Counted from the first letter of the stretch, positions 1 to 5,933 are shown. The stretch is 12,132 nt of DNA from Candidatus Mnemosynella bozhongmuii (GCA_014361165.1 JACIWD010000149.1:1-12132); one strand, 5' to 3'. Notes: generated from the letters alone by a model not told the origin. Made by a program: numbers and translations.

Positions 1-266
1 TTTATTCTCTTGGCAAGTTCTTCCTGAGAGAGCCCGAGTCTTTCTCTTGCCCCTCTTATAACCTCGCTGTAATTTGGAATGAGATCCTCTGAAGGCATCC
101 TCACCTCATCTCTTCTTGCCGGTAAAGTGCTTCTTGGAGTCTCAACTCTGGTTTCATGCACCTCCTCTCCAAGATGAGCACATCTGTCGCACACGTTCAT
201 CAGAGCCCTTCCCACTCTCACCTTTTTCAGATTTGAAACTTCTCTTCCGCAAATTTCGCACTGCAT
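1..266 (-). CDS. Archaeal MBF1-like transcription factor (C-terminus outside window)
   Basis: The first 88 codons of a minus-strand gene are visible and the frame stays open to the left edge. The N-terminus has two CxxC pairs (C3, C6 and C26, C29), a small zinc ribbon. A charged linker follows, and from about residue 68 the start of a Cro/C1-type helix-turn-helix is visible (ending ERLGLSQEELAKRI). Zinc ribbon plus HTH is the layout of archaeal multiprotein bridging factor 1, a general or stress-related transcription factor thought to contact TBP and DNA. The HTH is cut off by the window edge, so its completeness cannot be judged. The ATG at 264-266 has no properly spaced Shine-Dalgarno site. 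A TATA-like element centred near 296 would place transcription start only a few bases upstream. It is divergent to pan. The family call is firm and the regulatory role is inferred. Confidence 0.9.
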   Translation of the reverse strand, partial: MQCEICGREVSNLKKVRVGRALMNVCDRCAHLGEEVHETRVETPRSTLPARRDEVRMPSEDLIPNYSEVIRGARERLGLSQEELAKRI

Positions 267-291
267 TCCTCTCACATCCTGTTTGACAAAG

Positions 292-301
292 CATATATAT
301 G
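292..301. promoter_or_regulatory. Palindromic TATA-like element between mbf1 and pan
   Basis: CATATATATG is a perfect 10-base palindrome in the 71-base gap between the divergent starts. Assuming the usual archaeal distance of about 26 bases from TATA centre to transcription start, the plus-strand start would fall near 322, just before the pan Shine-Dalgarno site. The minus-strand start would fall near 270, almost at the mbf1 ATG. One TBP site could therefore serve both genes. A second AT-rich stretch at 312-321 is too close to the pan ATG to act as its TATA box. This is inferred from position and composition only. Confidence 0.5.
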
Positions 302-337
302 GTGTTCTGAACATATTTTAATCTTGGGGGGCATTAA

Positions 338-1576
338 ATGCCAGAGTTCTCAAGCGATCAGCAGAAAAAAATGAACGATAACGATGAGGAGTTCACAAAG
401 TATCTTCTCGATCGTCTCAGGCAGCTTGAAGAGAGCAACATGCGTCTGATTGAGGAGAACAGAAAAATAGAAACAGAGAGGAGAATCGTTGAGAGTCAGA
501 AGATAAAACAGGAGAGGGAGATCAGAAGGCTCAGGAGCGAACTCGAAAGACTGAGATCCCCTCCGCTGCTTGTTGGTGTCATCAGCGAGATTGTTGATGA
601 TGAGAGAGTTGTGGTGAGGACAAGCAGCGGTCCGAAATATCTTGTTAGCGTCTCAAGTTTGATTGATAAGAAGCAGCTCACTCCGGGAACTCCTGTTGCG
701 ATGAATCAGCAGACTCTTGCTGTTGTTGCGGTTCTTCCAAAGGAGAAAGACCCCATGGTCTATGGAATGGAGGTTATAGAGTCTCCTGATGTCACGTATG
801 ATGACATAGGAGGTCTCAAGGAACAGATTGAGGAGATTCGAGAAACTGTCGAACTTCCGCTCACACGTCCTGACCTCTTCGAGAAGGTGGGAATAGAGCC
901 ACCTAAGGGAGTTCTGCTCTACGGTCCTCCGGGAACTGGAAAGACGCTCTTAGCTAAGGCTGTGGCCAGAAGAACCAACGCAACCTTCATAAGAGTGGTT
1001 GGTTCCGAGCTCGTGCAGAAATACATAGGTGAGGGAGCTCGTTTAGTTAGAGAGCTCTTCCAGCTTGCAAGGGAGAAGGCACCCTCAATAGTCTTCATAG
1101 ATGAACTGGATGCAATAGGTGCAAAGAGGCTCGATAACTCCACCTCAGGCGATAGGGAAGTTCACAGAACTCTGATGCAGCTGCTTGCCGAGATGGACGG
1201 GTTTGATCCAAGAGGAGATGTAAAGATCATAGGAGCAACAAACAGAGTTGATATCCTTGATCCGGCTCTTCTGAGACCTGGAAGATTCGACAGGTTAATA
1301 GAGATACCGCTTCCGGATCTTGAAGGAAGATTTGAGATTCTCAGGATTCACACCAGAAAGATGAACCTGAAGGATGTCGATCTGAGAAGGATTGCGGAGG
1401 AGACAGAGGGAGCAAGTGGTGCAGATCTGAAGGCAATTGCAACAGAAGCAGGAATGTTCGCAATAAGGGATGGCAGAGAATATGTCACGCATGAGGACTT
1501 CCTGAAGGCCATAAGGAAGGTCAGAACTCCTGTGGAGAGCTCCCTCAGCGCTGAACCCGGTGTGATGTTCGGTTAA
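338..1576 (+). CDS. pan: Proteasome-activating nucleotidase PAN (AAA+ ATPase)
   Basis: This 412-residue protein is the archaeal homologue of the 19S Rpt ATPases. It forms a cytoplasmic hexamer that unfolds substrates and feeds them into the 20S proteasome. Domains in order are an N-terminal coiled coil (about 18-74), an OB domain starting at PPLLVG (75-80, with the conserved prolines at the coil/OB junction), and an AAA+ module. Visible motifs are Walker A GPPGTGKT (196-203), the pore-loop KYIG (Y229), Walker B IVFIDE (251-256), sensor-1 asparagine in GATNR (N302), arginine fingers in RPGRFDR (R313, R316) and SGAD of sensor 2 (360-363). The C-terminus reads Met-Phe-Gly, where the canonical gate-opening HbYX motif has Tyr second to last. 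The ATG is preceded by GGGGGG at 326-331, six bases upstream. Met12 is a weaker alternative start. The 3' end overlaps the convergent lipid gene by 4 bases. Confidence 0.97.
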   Translation: MPEFSSDQQKKMNDNDEEFTKYLLDRLRQLEESNMRLIEENRKIETERRIVESQKIKQEREIRRLRSELERLRSPPLLVGVISEIVDDERVVVRTSSGPKYLVSVSSLIDKKQLTPGTPVAMNQQTLAVVAVLPKEKDPMVYGMEVIESPDVTYDDIGGLKEQIEEIRETVELPLTRPDLFEKVGIEPPKGVLLYGPPGTGKTLLAKAVARRTNATFIRVVGSELVQKYIGEGARLVRELFQLAREKAPSIVFIDELDAIGAKRLDNSTSGDREVHRTLMQLLAEMDGFDPRGDVKIIGATNRVDILDPALLRPGRFDRLIEIPLPDLEGRFEILRIHTRKMNLKDVDLRRIAEETEGASGADLKAIATEAGMFAIRDGREYVTHEDFLKAIRKVRTPVESSLSAEPGVMFG

Positions 1577-2169
1577 AGTTCTCTCATCGCATAGTGGATT
1601 CTCTGAAGTGCAGTGAGATTTCCAAAAACTGCAATGAAGATGACTGCAAGCTCAAGGAAACTGAGATTCCACAGAATCTCATCTGGATGGAAGTGATTCA
1701 GAAGAGTTGCAGCTGTAAGCAGGGCCATTCTATCTGCTCTTCCCATGACTCCAGAATAAATTCTCCTCAGTCCAACCGCCTGAGCCTGAGTTCCTATATA
1801 AGAGGTCATGAGAGTCCCTATGATTGCCAGAATTCCCCACATCTCACTCACGAATCCTCCGGCAATGATTCCGGTGAGGATGAGAAGGTCGGAGTATCTA
1901 TCGATCACATGATCTATGAAGTCCCCCCTTGGACTCTGCATTTTTCTTCTTCTTGCCAGATTTCCATCTGCAAGATCGAGAAATCCATTCAATCCAACAC
2001 AGAAGGCTGCAACAAGAAGAGAAGAGGTCAGATACGAGAGAAAAGCCAGAACTGCAAAGAGGAGGGAGAAATAGGAGATTGTATCCGGAGTAACTCCCCT
2101 TTTATCGAGATAAGAGACAAACGGATCGCAGAGCCTCTCTGCAAATCTCCTGTATCCGCTCAGAGTCAC
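1573..2169 (-). CDS. CDP-alcohol phosphotransferase, probably archaetidylinositol-phosphate synthase
   Basis: A 198-residue membrane enzyme with the complete CDP-alcohol phosphotransferase signature: D65-x2-D68-G-x2-A-R73, eight residues, G82-x3-D86-x3-D90. The four aspartates bind the metals and CDP. Several hydrophobic segments (about 31-60, 95-130 and 150-185) fit the family's six-helix membrane fold. The family joins a CDP-activated lipid to an alcohol. The size, the motif spacing and the later GRADR (143-147) resemble archaeal archaetidylinositol-phosphate synthases, which use CDP-archaeol and myo-inositol 1-phosphate. The alcohol substrate is inferred, and archaetidylglycerol-phosphate synthase is the main alternative. 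The start is GTG, directly after the TGA of the upstream kinase gene, with GAGGAGGT at 2177-2184 seven bases before it. It is the last gene of the minus cluster and runs 4 bases into the end of pan. Confidence 0.85.
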   Translation of the reverse strand: MTLSGYRRFAERLCDPFVSYLDKRGVTPDTISYFSLLFAVLAFLSYLTSSLLVAAFCVGLNGFLDLADGNLARRRKMQSPRGDFIDHVIDRYSDLLILTGIIAGGFVSEMWGILAIIGTLMTSYIGTQAQAVGLRRIYSGVMGRADRMALLTAATLLNHFHPDEILWNLSFLELAVIFIAVFGNLTALQRIHYAMREL

Positions 2170-2685
2170 TCAAAATACCTCCTCGCTCCAGTCTATTTTT
2201 CCCGGAGGCAGAGCCACCCTTCCCCTTATAATCTCCTCAATGAGCTCCGCCACCTCTTCAGGAGTTTTTGAGGTTGTGTCAATTTCGTGAACTTCCTCGC
2301 AGTTTTCAAGAGCCTCAACAAGGATGACATCAAGAGCCTCAGCTTCGATGTTCTCTCTTATCTTTCTCTCATCATATCCCTTTTTCCTGAGCCTTCTTTC
2401 AAGCTCTTTCGGATGAGCTCTGAGAACAATAACCTTCTCGCACGGAAGGAAATGGGAGAGATGCCCCTCAACAATCAGATTCTTTCCCTCTTCCCCAATA
2501 CTCAGGAAATGTTCTCTCAGCTTCTCCTCATCAACAACCCAGCTCTCTCTGAGCTCGTCGAAATCCTCAAAGAGACCCTTCTTCTCGATGTATTCATTCA
2601 GATTCAGAACTCTCCAGCCCTTTTTTCTGAGGATCTCGGCAGCGGTGCTCTTCCCTGTTCCCGGTGTTCCGGTTATTCCAATCAT
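2170..2685 (-). CDS. Fap7/AK6-type adenylate kinase (broad-specificity NMP kinase)
   Basis: A 171-residue P-loop kinase of the Fap7/AK6 family, which combines adenylate kinase/ATPase activity with a role in late small-subunit (30S/40S) maturation. Walker A is GTPGTGKS (6-13). The conserved EGHLSH (73-78), the RLRKKGYDERKIREN lid region (about 98-112), the IDTT element (135-138) and the C-terminal PPGKIDW all match archaeal members. The length is normal for the archaeal family. The ATG lies one base after the dapB stop, so translational coupling is likely. Its cluster also encodes ribosomal protein eS17, which agrees with a ribosome-assembly role. The characterised Fap7 partner is uS11 (Rps14), however, so a contact with eS17 itself is not implied. 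The family call is strong. Which activity matters in the cell cannot be read from sequence. Confidence 0.92.
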   Translation of the reverse strand: MIGITGTPGTGKSTAAEILRKKGWRVLNLNEYIEKKGLFEDFDELRESWVVDEEKLREHFLSIGEEGKNLIVEGHLSHFLPCEKVIVLRAHPKELERRLRKKGYDERKIRENIEAEALDVILVEALENCEEVHEIDTTSKTPEEVAELIEEIIRGRVALPPGKIDWSEEVF

Positions 2686-2686
2686 C

Positions 2687-3382
2687 TCAGAGCCCTAAGA
2701 CGTCTCTCATATCGTAGAGACCGGGAGATCGGCCAGCAACCCATCTTAAAGCTCTCAGAGCACCAGAAACGAATGCCATTCTGCTCTGAGCCCTGTGAAT
2801 GAGCTCGATTCTCTCACCCTCTCCGGCATAGATGACAATGTGATCTCCGACAACATCTCCAATTCTGAGGGAATGAACTGAAGAGGCTCTGGAGAGCTCT
2901 GCTATTTTCTTTGCTGTTCCGCTCGGAGCATCTTTTTTGTGTCTGTGATGGATTTCCACAATCCCCTTATCCCAGTCCCCGAGGTATTTCTCGATTTCCT
3001 CAATCAGATGCCAGAATACATTCACCCCGAGAGCGAAATTTGGAGAGAGGACAACCGGAATTCTCCCTGAGAACTCCTGAATCTTTCTTAAATCATCCTC
3101 TGAAAATCCGGTGGTTCCGATGACGAGTGGAATTCCTCTCTCAGAGGCAATCTCAGCAATCTTTATTGAAGCTTCGGGTGTGCTGAAATCAACAATCACA
3201 TCAACCGGAGTTGTGGAAAGAACTCTCCCGTACTCAGCAGGGCTGCTCACCCTGATTCCCGCAATCTCTCCCTCGAGAACATCAAAGCCAGCAACAAGTT
3301 CGAGATCCTCCTCTTCTCTCACCTTCTCTGCAATGAGCCTCCCCATTCTCCCCATTATTCCGTTTACTGCGACCCTTATCAT
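2687..3382 (-). CDS. dapB: 4-hydroxy-tetrahydrodipicolinate reductase
   Basis: DapB reduces the DapA product to tetrahydrodipicolinate with NAD(P)H, the second committed step of diaminopimelate/lysine synthesis. The 231-residue protein begins with the Rossmann nucleotide loop (GIMGRMG, 8-14). GTTGF follows at 89-93 and SPNFALGVN at 113-121. The substrate loop EIHHRHKKDAPSGTA runs from 143 to 157; H145 and K149 align with the catalytic His and Lys of the E. coli enzyme. The C-terminal GLYDMRDVLGL is the normal family end, so the modest length (family usually 245-270) reflects shorter internal loops rather than truncation. The start ATG overlaps the dapA stop as ATGA (4 bases), a classic coupled junction. 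The next gene follows after one base. Cofactor preference cannot be judged reliably. Confidence 0.97.
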   Translation of the reverse strand: MIRVAVNGIMGRMGRLIAEKVREEEDLELVAGFDVLEGEIAGIRVSSPAEYGRVLSTTPVDVIVDFSTPEASIKIAEIASERGIPLVIGTTGFSEDDLRKIQEFSGRIPVVLSPNFALGVNVFWHLIEEIEKYLGDWDKGIVEIHHRHKKDAPSGTAKKIAELSRASSVHSLRIGDVVGDHIVIYAGEGERIELIHRAQSRMAFVSGALRALRWVAGRSPGLYDMRDVLGL

Positions 3383-4266
3383 ATCAATCCGAGCTCCTTC
3401 ATGACCCCTCTCAAAATCTCCTCATGCTCCTCATCCATTTCGCACATCGGAAGCCTCATCCTCGATGAGCAGAGCCCCATCAGTTCAACCGCCTTCTTCA
3501 CCGGTATCGGATTTGTCTCAATGAAGAGAGCATTGAAGAGCGGAAGAAGTTCGTAGTGAATCTCCCTCGCTCTCTTCAAATCTCCCTTTTTGAACTCTCT
3601 GTAGAGCTCAACCATCTTCTCCGGAACAACATTTGCGGCAACAGATACAACTCCGGAGCCGCCGAGAGCGAGAATCGGAAGAGTCAGGTGGTCATCTCCG
3701 GAATAGACCCTGAAGTCGAGGTCTTCTGTTAGCTTGAAAATCATGGAAACCTGTTTCATGTCGCCCGAGGATTCCTTGACTCCAACGATGTTCTCTATTT
3801 CAGCGAGCTTTGCAATTGTTTCGGGTAAAATGTTAACCGATGTTCTCGAAGGGATGTTGTAGAGAATCAGCGGAAAATCGCTTACCTCCTCGGCAATCTT
3901 TGAGAAGTGCCTGAAAAGACCTTTCTGGGTCGGCCTGTTATAATAGGGTGCCACAAGCATTGCTCCATGAGCTCCGCAGTCTCTTGCGTGTCTCGTGAGA
4001 TCAATTGCCTCTTCTGTGCTGTTGCTTCCGGTTCCGGCTATCACCGGGATTTTTGAGTTCTCCACATAGAGCTCCACAACCCTCTTGTGCTCCTCATGAG
4101 ACAGGGTTGCGGACTCTCCGGTTGTTCCGCATGGAACCAGTGCATCCACTCCGCCCTTTTCCAGAAATTCTATGATTCTCTTTACTCCTTCCTCATCTAT
4201 GCTTCCGTCCTCTCTGAAAGGAGTTACCGTTGCAACAAAAATTCCTTCAAGATTCCACTCAGACAT
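3379..4266 (-). CDS. dapA: 4-hydroxy-tetrahydrodipicolinate synthase
   Basis: DapA condenses pyruvate with aspartate semialdehyde, the entry step of the diaminopimelate route to lysine. The 295-residue TIM barrel has the expected active site: T48-T49 in GTTGES, Y109 in PYYNRP, Y136 in the LYNIPSR segment with R141, and the Schiff-base lysine K164 in VGVKES. Together these point to DapA rather than N-acetylneuraminate lyase or the archaeal KDG aldolases of the same superfamily, and the adjoining dapB makes the assignment secure. GAGGAGG at 4271-4277 lies four bases before the ATG. The start lies inside the end of rps17e, with an 8-base overlap, so translation is probably coupled to that of the ribosomal protein. 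Confidence 0.97.
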   Translation of the reverse strand: MSEWNLEGIFVATVTPFREDGSIDEEGVKRIIEFLEKGGVDALVPCGTTGESATLSHEEHKRVVELYVENSKIPVIAGTGSNSTEEAIDLTRHARDCGAHGAMLVAPYYNRPTQKGLFRHFSKIAEEVSDFPLILYNIPSRTSVNILPETIAKLAEIENIVGVKESSGDMKQVSMIFKLTEDLDFRVYSGDDHLTLPILALGGSGVVSVAANVVPEKMVELYREFKKGDLKRAREIHYELLPLFNALFIETNPIPVKKAVELMGLCSSRMRLPMCEMDEEHEEILRGVMKELGLI

Positions 4267-4459
4267 TTTTCCTCCTCATCTTCTTTATCTTTCTTGTGAT
4301 GTATCCCGCAACACGATTTCTCAGAGTCTTGCTCTCTATGTCGGTGAACTCTCTGATAATCCTCTTATTGGTTTCGAAGTCCTCGGTGAACTTGTCTGCG
4401 TGGAGCTCAAGAATTTTGTTTGCAATCGCCTTTATGTAAGCCTGCTTAACAGTCCCCAT
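4259..4459 (-). CDS. rps17e: Small ribosomal subunit protein eS17 (S17e)
   Basis: A 66-residue basic protein specific to archaeal and eukaryotic 30S/40S subunits. The family core is clear: an N-terminal MGTVKQAYIKAIA, then DFETNK, then IESKTLRNRVAGYITR, with a lysine/arginine-rich tail. The frame is open for six more codons upstream, to 4477. The ATG at 4457-4459 is preferred because it gives the usual MG start of the family and sits four bases after a strong GGGGGTGA site. The longer version would overlap the upstream gene by 14 bases and place that Shine-Dalgarno site inside the coding region. It lies between the DUF2148 gene and dapA in the minus cluster, an isolated ribosomal-protein gene away from the large ribosomal operons. 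Confidence 0.95.
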   Translation of the reverse strand: MGTVKQAYIKAIANKILELHADKFTEDFETNKRIIREFTDIESKTLRNRVAGYITRKIKKMRRKNV

Positions 4460-4463
4460 ATCG

Positions 4464-4471
4464 TCACCCCC
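4464..4471 (-). promoter_or_regulatory. Shine-Dalgarno site that fixes the rps17e start
   Basis: On the minus strand this reads GGGGGTGA, a near-ideal match to the archaeal 16S tail, four bases before the ATG at 4459. Its last three bases are also the TGA stop of the upstream DUF2148 gene, so termination and re-initiation are adjacent. Confidence 0.8.
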
Positions 4472-5009
4472 TGTCAAAGAACGGATTCTTACCTGTACTT
4501 GTCAGAGGAATTCCAAATACTATGTCAGAGCTCGCATACCCGAGTCTCTTTGCGGCTGTTCCGATTCTGAACATTATTCTGTTGTCTATATTGTGAATCT
4601 GAGCGGTTTTGACAGCGGAACCGATTGCTATTCCAAGGTCAATGAGCTTAAAGGCACACGAGGGACCAACATAATCTTTCCCCATCTTTCTCTTCTGCTC
4701 CTTGAATTCGGCGCAGTTGAAGCCGCATGCCCCGCAATCCAATCCAATCGGATTTCCACCATTAACTCCAATGAGGACCATTGCAGTTGCCTTTTCGCAG
4801 CTCTTGGCATCTCTGAGGAAATTCTTTCCCCTCTCCTCAGCCATTCTCTCCATCTCTTTAATTACCTGCTTCATCTCATCTCCTGTGAGAATGACAATCT
4901 CAATGTCATCAATCCCCGCTGTTTTCGGGGCAGTTCTTGCTGAATTTGCCATGAGTTTTGCAACCGTTATCACTCCATCCTCCTCTGCATCCTTACCTCT
5001 GAGTATCAT
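4464..5009 (-). CDS. DUF2148 (ferredoxin-domain) cysteine-rich protein
   Basis: A 181-residue cytoplasmic protein matching my recollection of the DUF2148 family, often labelled ferredoxin domain-containing, whose function is unknown. It has five cysteines: C71 in KSCEKA, the cluster C92-x2-C95-x3-C99 in LDCGACGFNC, and C118 in GPSCAF. This spacing could hold an Fe-S cluster, but it is not the C-x2-C-x2-C-x3-C of true ferredoxins. Conserved-looking stretches include NSARTAPKTAG (22-32) near the N-terminus and GIAIGSAVKTA in the second half. There is no signal peptide or membrane helix. GGTGAG at 5015-5020 sits five bases before the ATG. It is the first gene of the minus cluster and is followed four bases later by rps17e. 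Nothing in the sequence gives a reaction. Confidence 0.85.
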   Translation of the reverse strand: MILRGKDAEEDGVITVAKLMANSARTAPKTAGIDDIEIVILTGDEMKQVIKEMERMAEERGKNFLRDAKSCEKATAMVLIGVNGGNPIGLDCGACGFNCAEFKEQKRKMGKDYVGPSCAFKLIDLGIAIGSAVKTAQIHNIDNRIMFRIGTAAKRLGYASSDIVFGIPLTSTGKNPFFDRG

Positions 5010-5050
5010 TCCAACTCACCTTGTGAATATTCATATTGAAATCTCTCAGA

Positions 5051-5060
5051 AATAAATTTT
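5051..5060 (-). promoter_or_regulatory. Probable promoter (TATA/BRE) of the DUF2148-rps17e-dapAB-fap7 cluster
   Basis: The minus strand reads GGAAAATTTATTT around this point, a TATA-like TTTATT preceded by an A-rich BRE-like stretch. Counting 26 bases from its centre gives a start near 5028 and a leader of about 19 bases that contains the GGTGAG Shine-Dalgarno site. No other promoter-like gap exists before 1573, which supports a single operon. Confidence 0.5.
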
Positions 5061-5080
5061 CCTCTCCACCAATCAGCAGA

Positions 5081-5087
5081 TTTAAGT
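5081..5087 (+). promoter_or_regulatory. Probable TATA box of the MTH1187-family gene
   Basis: TTTAAGT in the 116-base divergent gap. A start 26 bases on, near 5110, leaves a leader of about 16 bases holding GGGGGTGAT at 5113-5121, five bases before the ATG at 5126. An ATG at 5122 is out of frame and ignored. Confidence 0.5.
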
Positions 5088-5125
5088 TCTTCACAGGAAA
5101 TAGATTTTTTCCGGGGGTGATATGA

Positions 5126-5458
5126 ATGGGCGAGGAGAAAAAAGAAGAGGGATATTATATTCTTGCAACCGTGACATGCATTCCCATCGGAACCGGTTCA
5201 ACGAGCATAAGCAAATTCGTGGCAGAGTCTGTTAAAGCAATAAAGGAGACCGGTGTGAAGCACGAGCTCACTCCGAATGCCTCTCTGATTTATGCCAATG
5301 ATCTTGATGAGCTTTTCAGAGCTGTGAAGGCTGCTCATGAAGCTCAGCTGAAGGCTGGAGCGAAAAGAGTTTCGACAACAATTTCAATTGATGACAGAAG
5401 GGACAAGAAGAGGCTCGGAGCAGATAAAATTGCATCTGTGGAGGAGAAGCTAAAGTAA
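5126..5458 (+). CDS. MTH1187/YkoF-type thiamine-binding family protein
   Basis: A 110-residue cytoplasmic protein of the MTH1187 (formerly DUF77) family, a small ferredoxin-like fold that forms tetramers. Relatives such as YkoF bind thiamine or hydroxymethylpyrimidine, but the biological role of the stand-alone archaeal proteins is unsettled. Family features are IPIGTGSTSISKFVAE (19-34), KETGVKHELTP (40-50), the helix KAAHEAQLKAGAKRV and the late ISIDDRRDKK. The segment after the HELTP strand reads NASLIYAND, where I recall most relatives having a glycine-threonine and an acidic residue. The ligand pocket may therefore differ. A charged tail of about eight residues precedes the domain. The start is supported by the strong Shine-Dalgarno site at 5113-5121. 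Its 3' end overlaps coaD by 9 bases. No thiamine gene or transporter lies beside it. Confidence 0.88.
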   Translation: MGEEKKEEGYYILATVTCIPIGTGSTSISKFVAESVKAIKETGVKHELTPNASLIYANDLDELFRAVKAAHEAQLKAGAKRVSTTISIDDRRDKKRLGADKIASVEEKLK

Positions 5459-5893
5459 TTTTCCGTGAACATCTATTATTCCTTTTTTTATCCTCGTTGA
5501 GGATATTGGTTCTCCGTCTTCCGCAAGGACGTGCGGAACGAGAATTATTTCAACCGGATTTTTCCCTTTCTTCTCTCTCCTCTCATTTATTTCAAGAGCC
5601 ACGGGATATGTTTCAGGAGAGACTACGATGTATCTGTAATCCCCCTCAACCACATCTCCGTATTTGTCGTTCAGCTTCATTATTTTCGGTTCAACCCCGA
5701 ATCTCCTCTTCACGTATCTTCTGAGATTCTCAGCTCTTATTTCAAAGGGAAGAACTGAACGAACTCTCTTTCTTGCCATTTCATCGGAAGTAACCCCTAT
5801 GACAACTTCGCATCCCAGGGAGAAAGCTTTTTCAAGAAGTGCCTTGTGCCCGTCGTGCAGAGGCTCAAATGTCCCTCCAACCGCAACTTTCAT
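5450..5893 (-). CDS. coaD: Archaeal-type phosphopantetheine adenylyltransferase
   Basis: This 147-residue nucleotidyltransferase makes dephospho-CoA from 4'-phosphopantetheine and ATP, the penultimate CoA step. The N-terminus carries the nucleotidyltransferase signature GGTFEPLHDGH (6-16, HxGH at 13-16). The C-terminal ISSTRIKKG holds the second nucleotide-binding motif. Size and motifs fit the archaeal/eukaryotic PPAT group (COG1019) rather than the bacterial hexameric CoaD. The frame is open upstream to 6091, but the extension lies over the opposite carbonic anhydrase gene. The ATG at 5891-5893 starts the fold exactly (MKVAVGGTF) and has GGGAG at 5899-5903 five bases before it. It ends 9 bases inside the MTH1187-type gene and begins 37 bases from the divergent carbonic anhydrase gene. 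Other nucleotidyltransferases of this fold (RibL/TagD-like) are less likely given the EPLHDGH and SSTRI context. Confidence 0.92.
   Translation of the reverse strand: MKVAVGGTFEPLHDGHKALLEKAFSLGCEVVIGVTSDEMARKRVRSVLPFEIRAENLRRYVKRRFGVEPKIMKLNDKYGDVVEGDYRYIVVSPETYPVALEINERREKKGKNPVEIILVPHVLAEDGEPISSTRIKKGIIDVHGKLL
5483..5489 (+). terminator. Possible oligo-T terminator for the MTH1187-family gene
   Basis: A run of seven T on the plus strand lies 25 bases after that gene's stop and could act as an archaeal U-rich terminator. It also encodes Lys-Lys in coaD (ATA AAA AAA), so the run may simply reflect that protein's sequence. Confidence 0.25.
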
Positions 5894-5898
5894 ATCTT

Positions 5899-5903
5899 CT
5901 CCC
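5899..5903 (-). promoter_or_regulatory. Shine-Dalgarno site that fixes the coaD start
   Basis: GGGAG on the minus strand, five bases before the ATG at 5893. It supports the short 147-residue CoaD over the open frame that continues to 6091. Confidence 0.65.
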
Positions 5904-5916
5904 AGAATGAAGAAGA

Positions 5917-5925
5917 GAGGGGGTG
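5917..5925 (+). promoter_or_regulatory. Shine-Dalgarno site that fixes the carbonic anhydrase start
   Basis: GAGGGGGTG five bases before the ATG at 5931. It decides against the in-frame ATG at 5907, which has no site, and against the longer open frame running back over coaD. Confidence 0.75.
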
Positions 5926-5933
5926 TATTTATG
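5926..5933 (-). promoter_or_regulatory. Possible TATA box of coaD, overlapping the carbonic anhydrase start
   Basis: The minus strand reads CATAAATACACC. ATAAATAC centred near 5929 would place transcription start near 5903, giving coaD a leader of about ten bases with its GGGAG site. The element covers the start codon of the divergent gene. It is positional inference only, since the same bases code on the other strand. Confidence 0.35.

Noticed and set aside
1540..1580. A terminator between pan and the lipid gene
   Set aside because: The genes overlap by 4 bases, and neither strand has a T-run or hairpin near the junction.
1594..2271. A 225-codon open frame on the plus strand opposite the lipid and kinase genes
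   Set aside because: It has low-complexity Ser/Cys-rich composition and no family resemblance. The opposite strand encodes two well-conserved proteins with intact motifs, so this is a by-product of their codon usage.
2287..2802. A 171-codon plus-strand open frame opposite the Fap7-type kinase
   Set aside because: Its Leu/Ser-rich translation mirrors the kinase codons, and no ribosome-binding site or promoter precedes it.
2687..3382. dapB as a truncated gene because it is only 231 residues
   Set aside because: N-terminal nucleotide loop, catalytic loop and the terminal YDMRDVLGL are all present in order, so it is a compact but complete protein.
5664..5930. N-terminal extension of the carbonic anhydrase, with hydrophobic stretches that could be read as a signal peptide
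   Set aside because: It lies over coaD in antisense. The strong Shine-Dalgarno site at 5917-5925 and the family N-terminus place the start at 5931.
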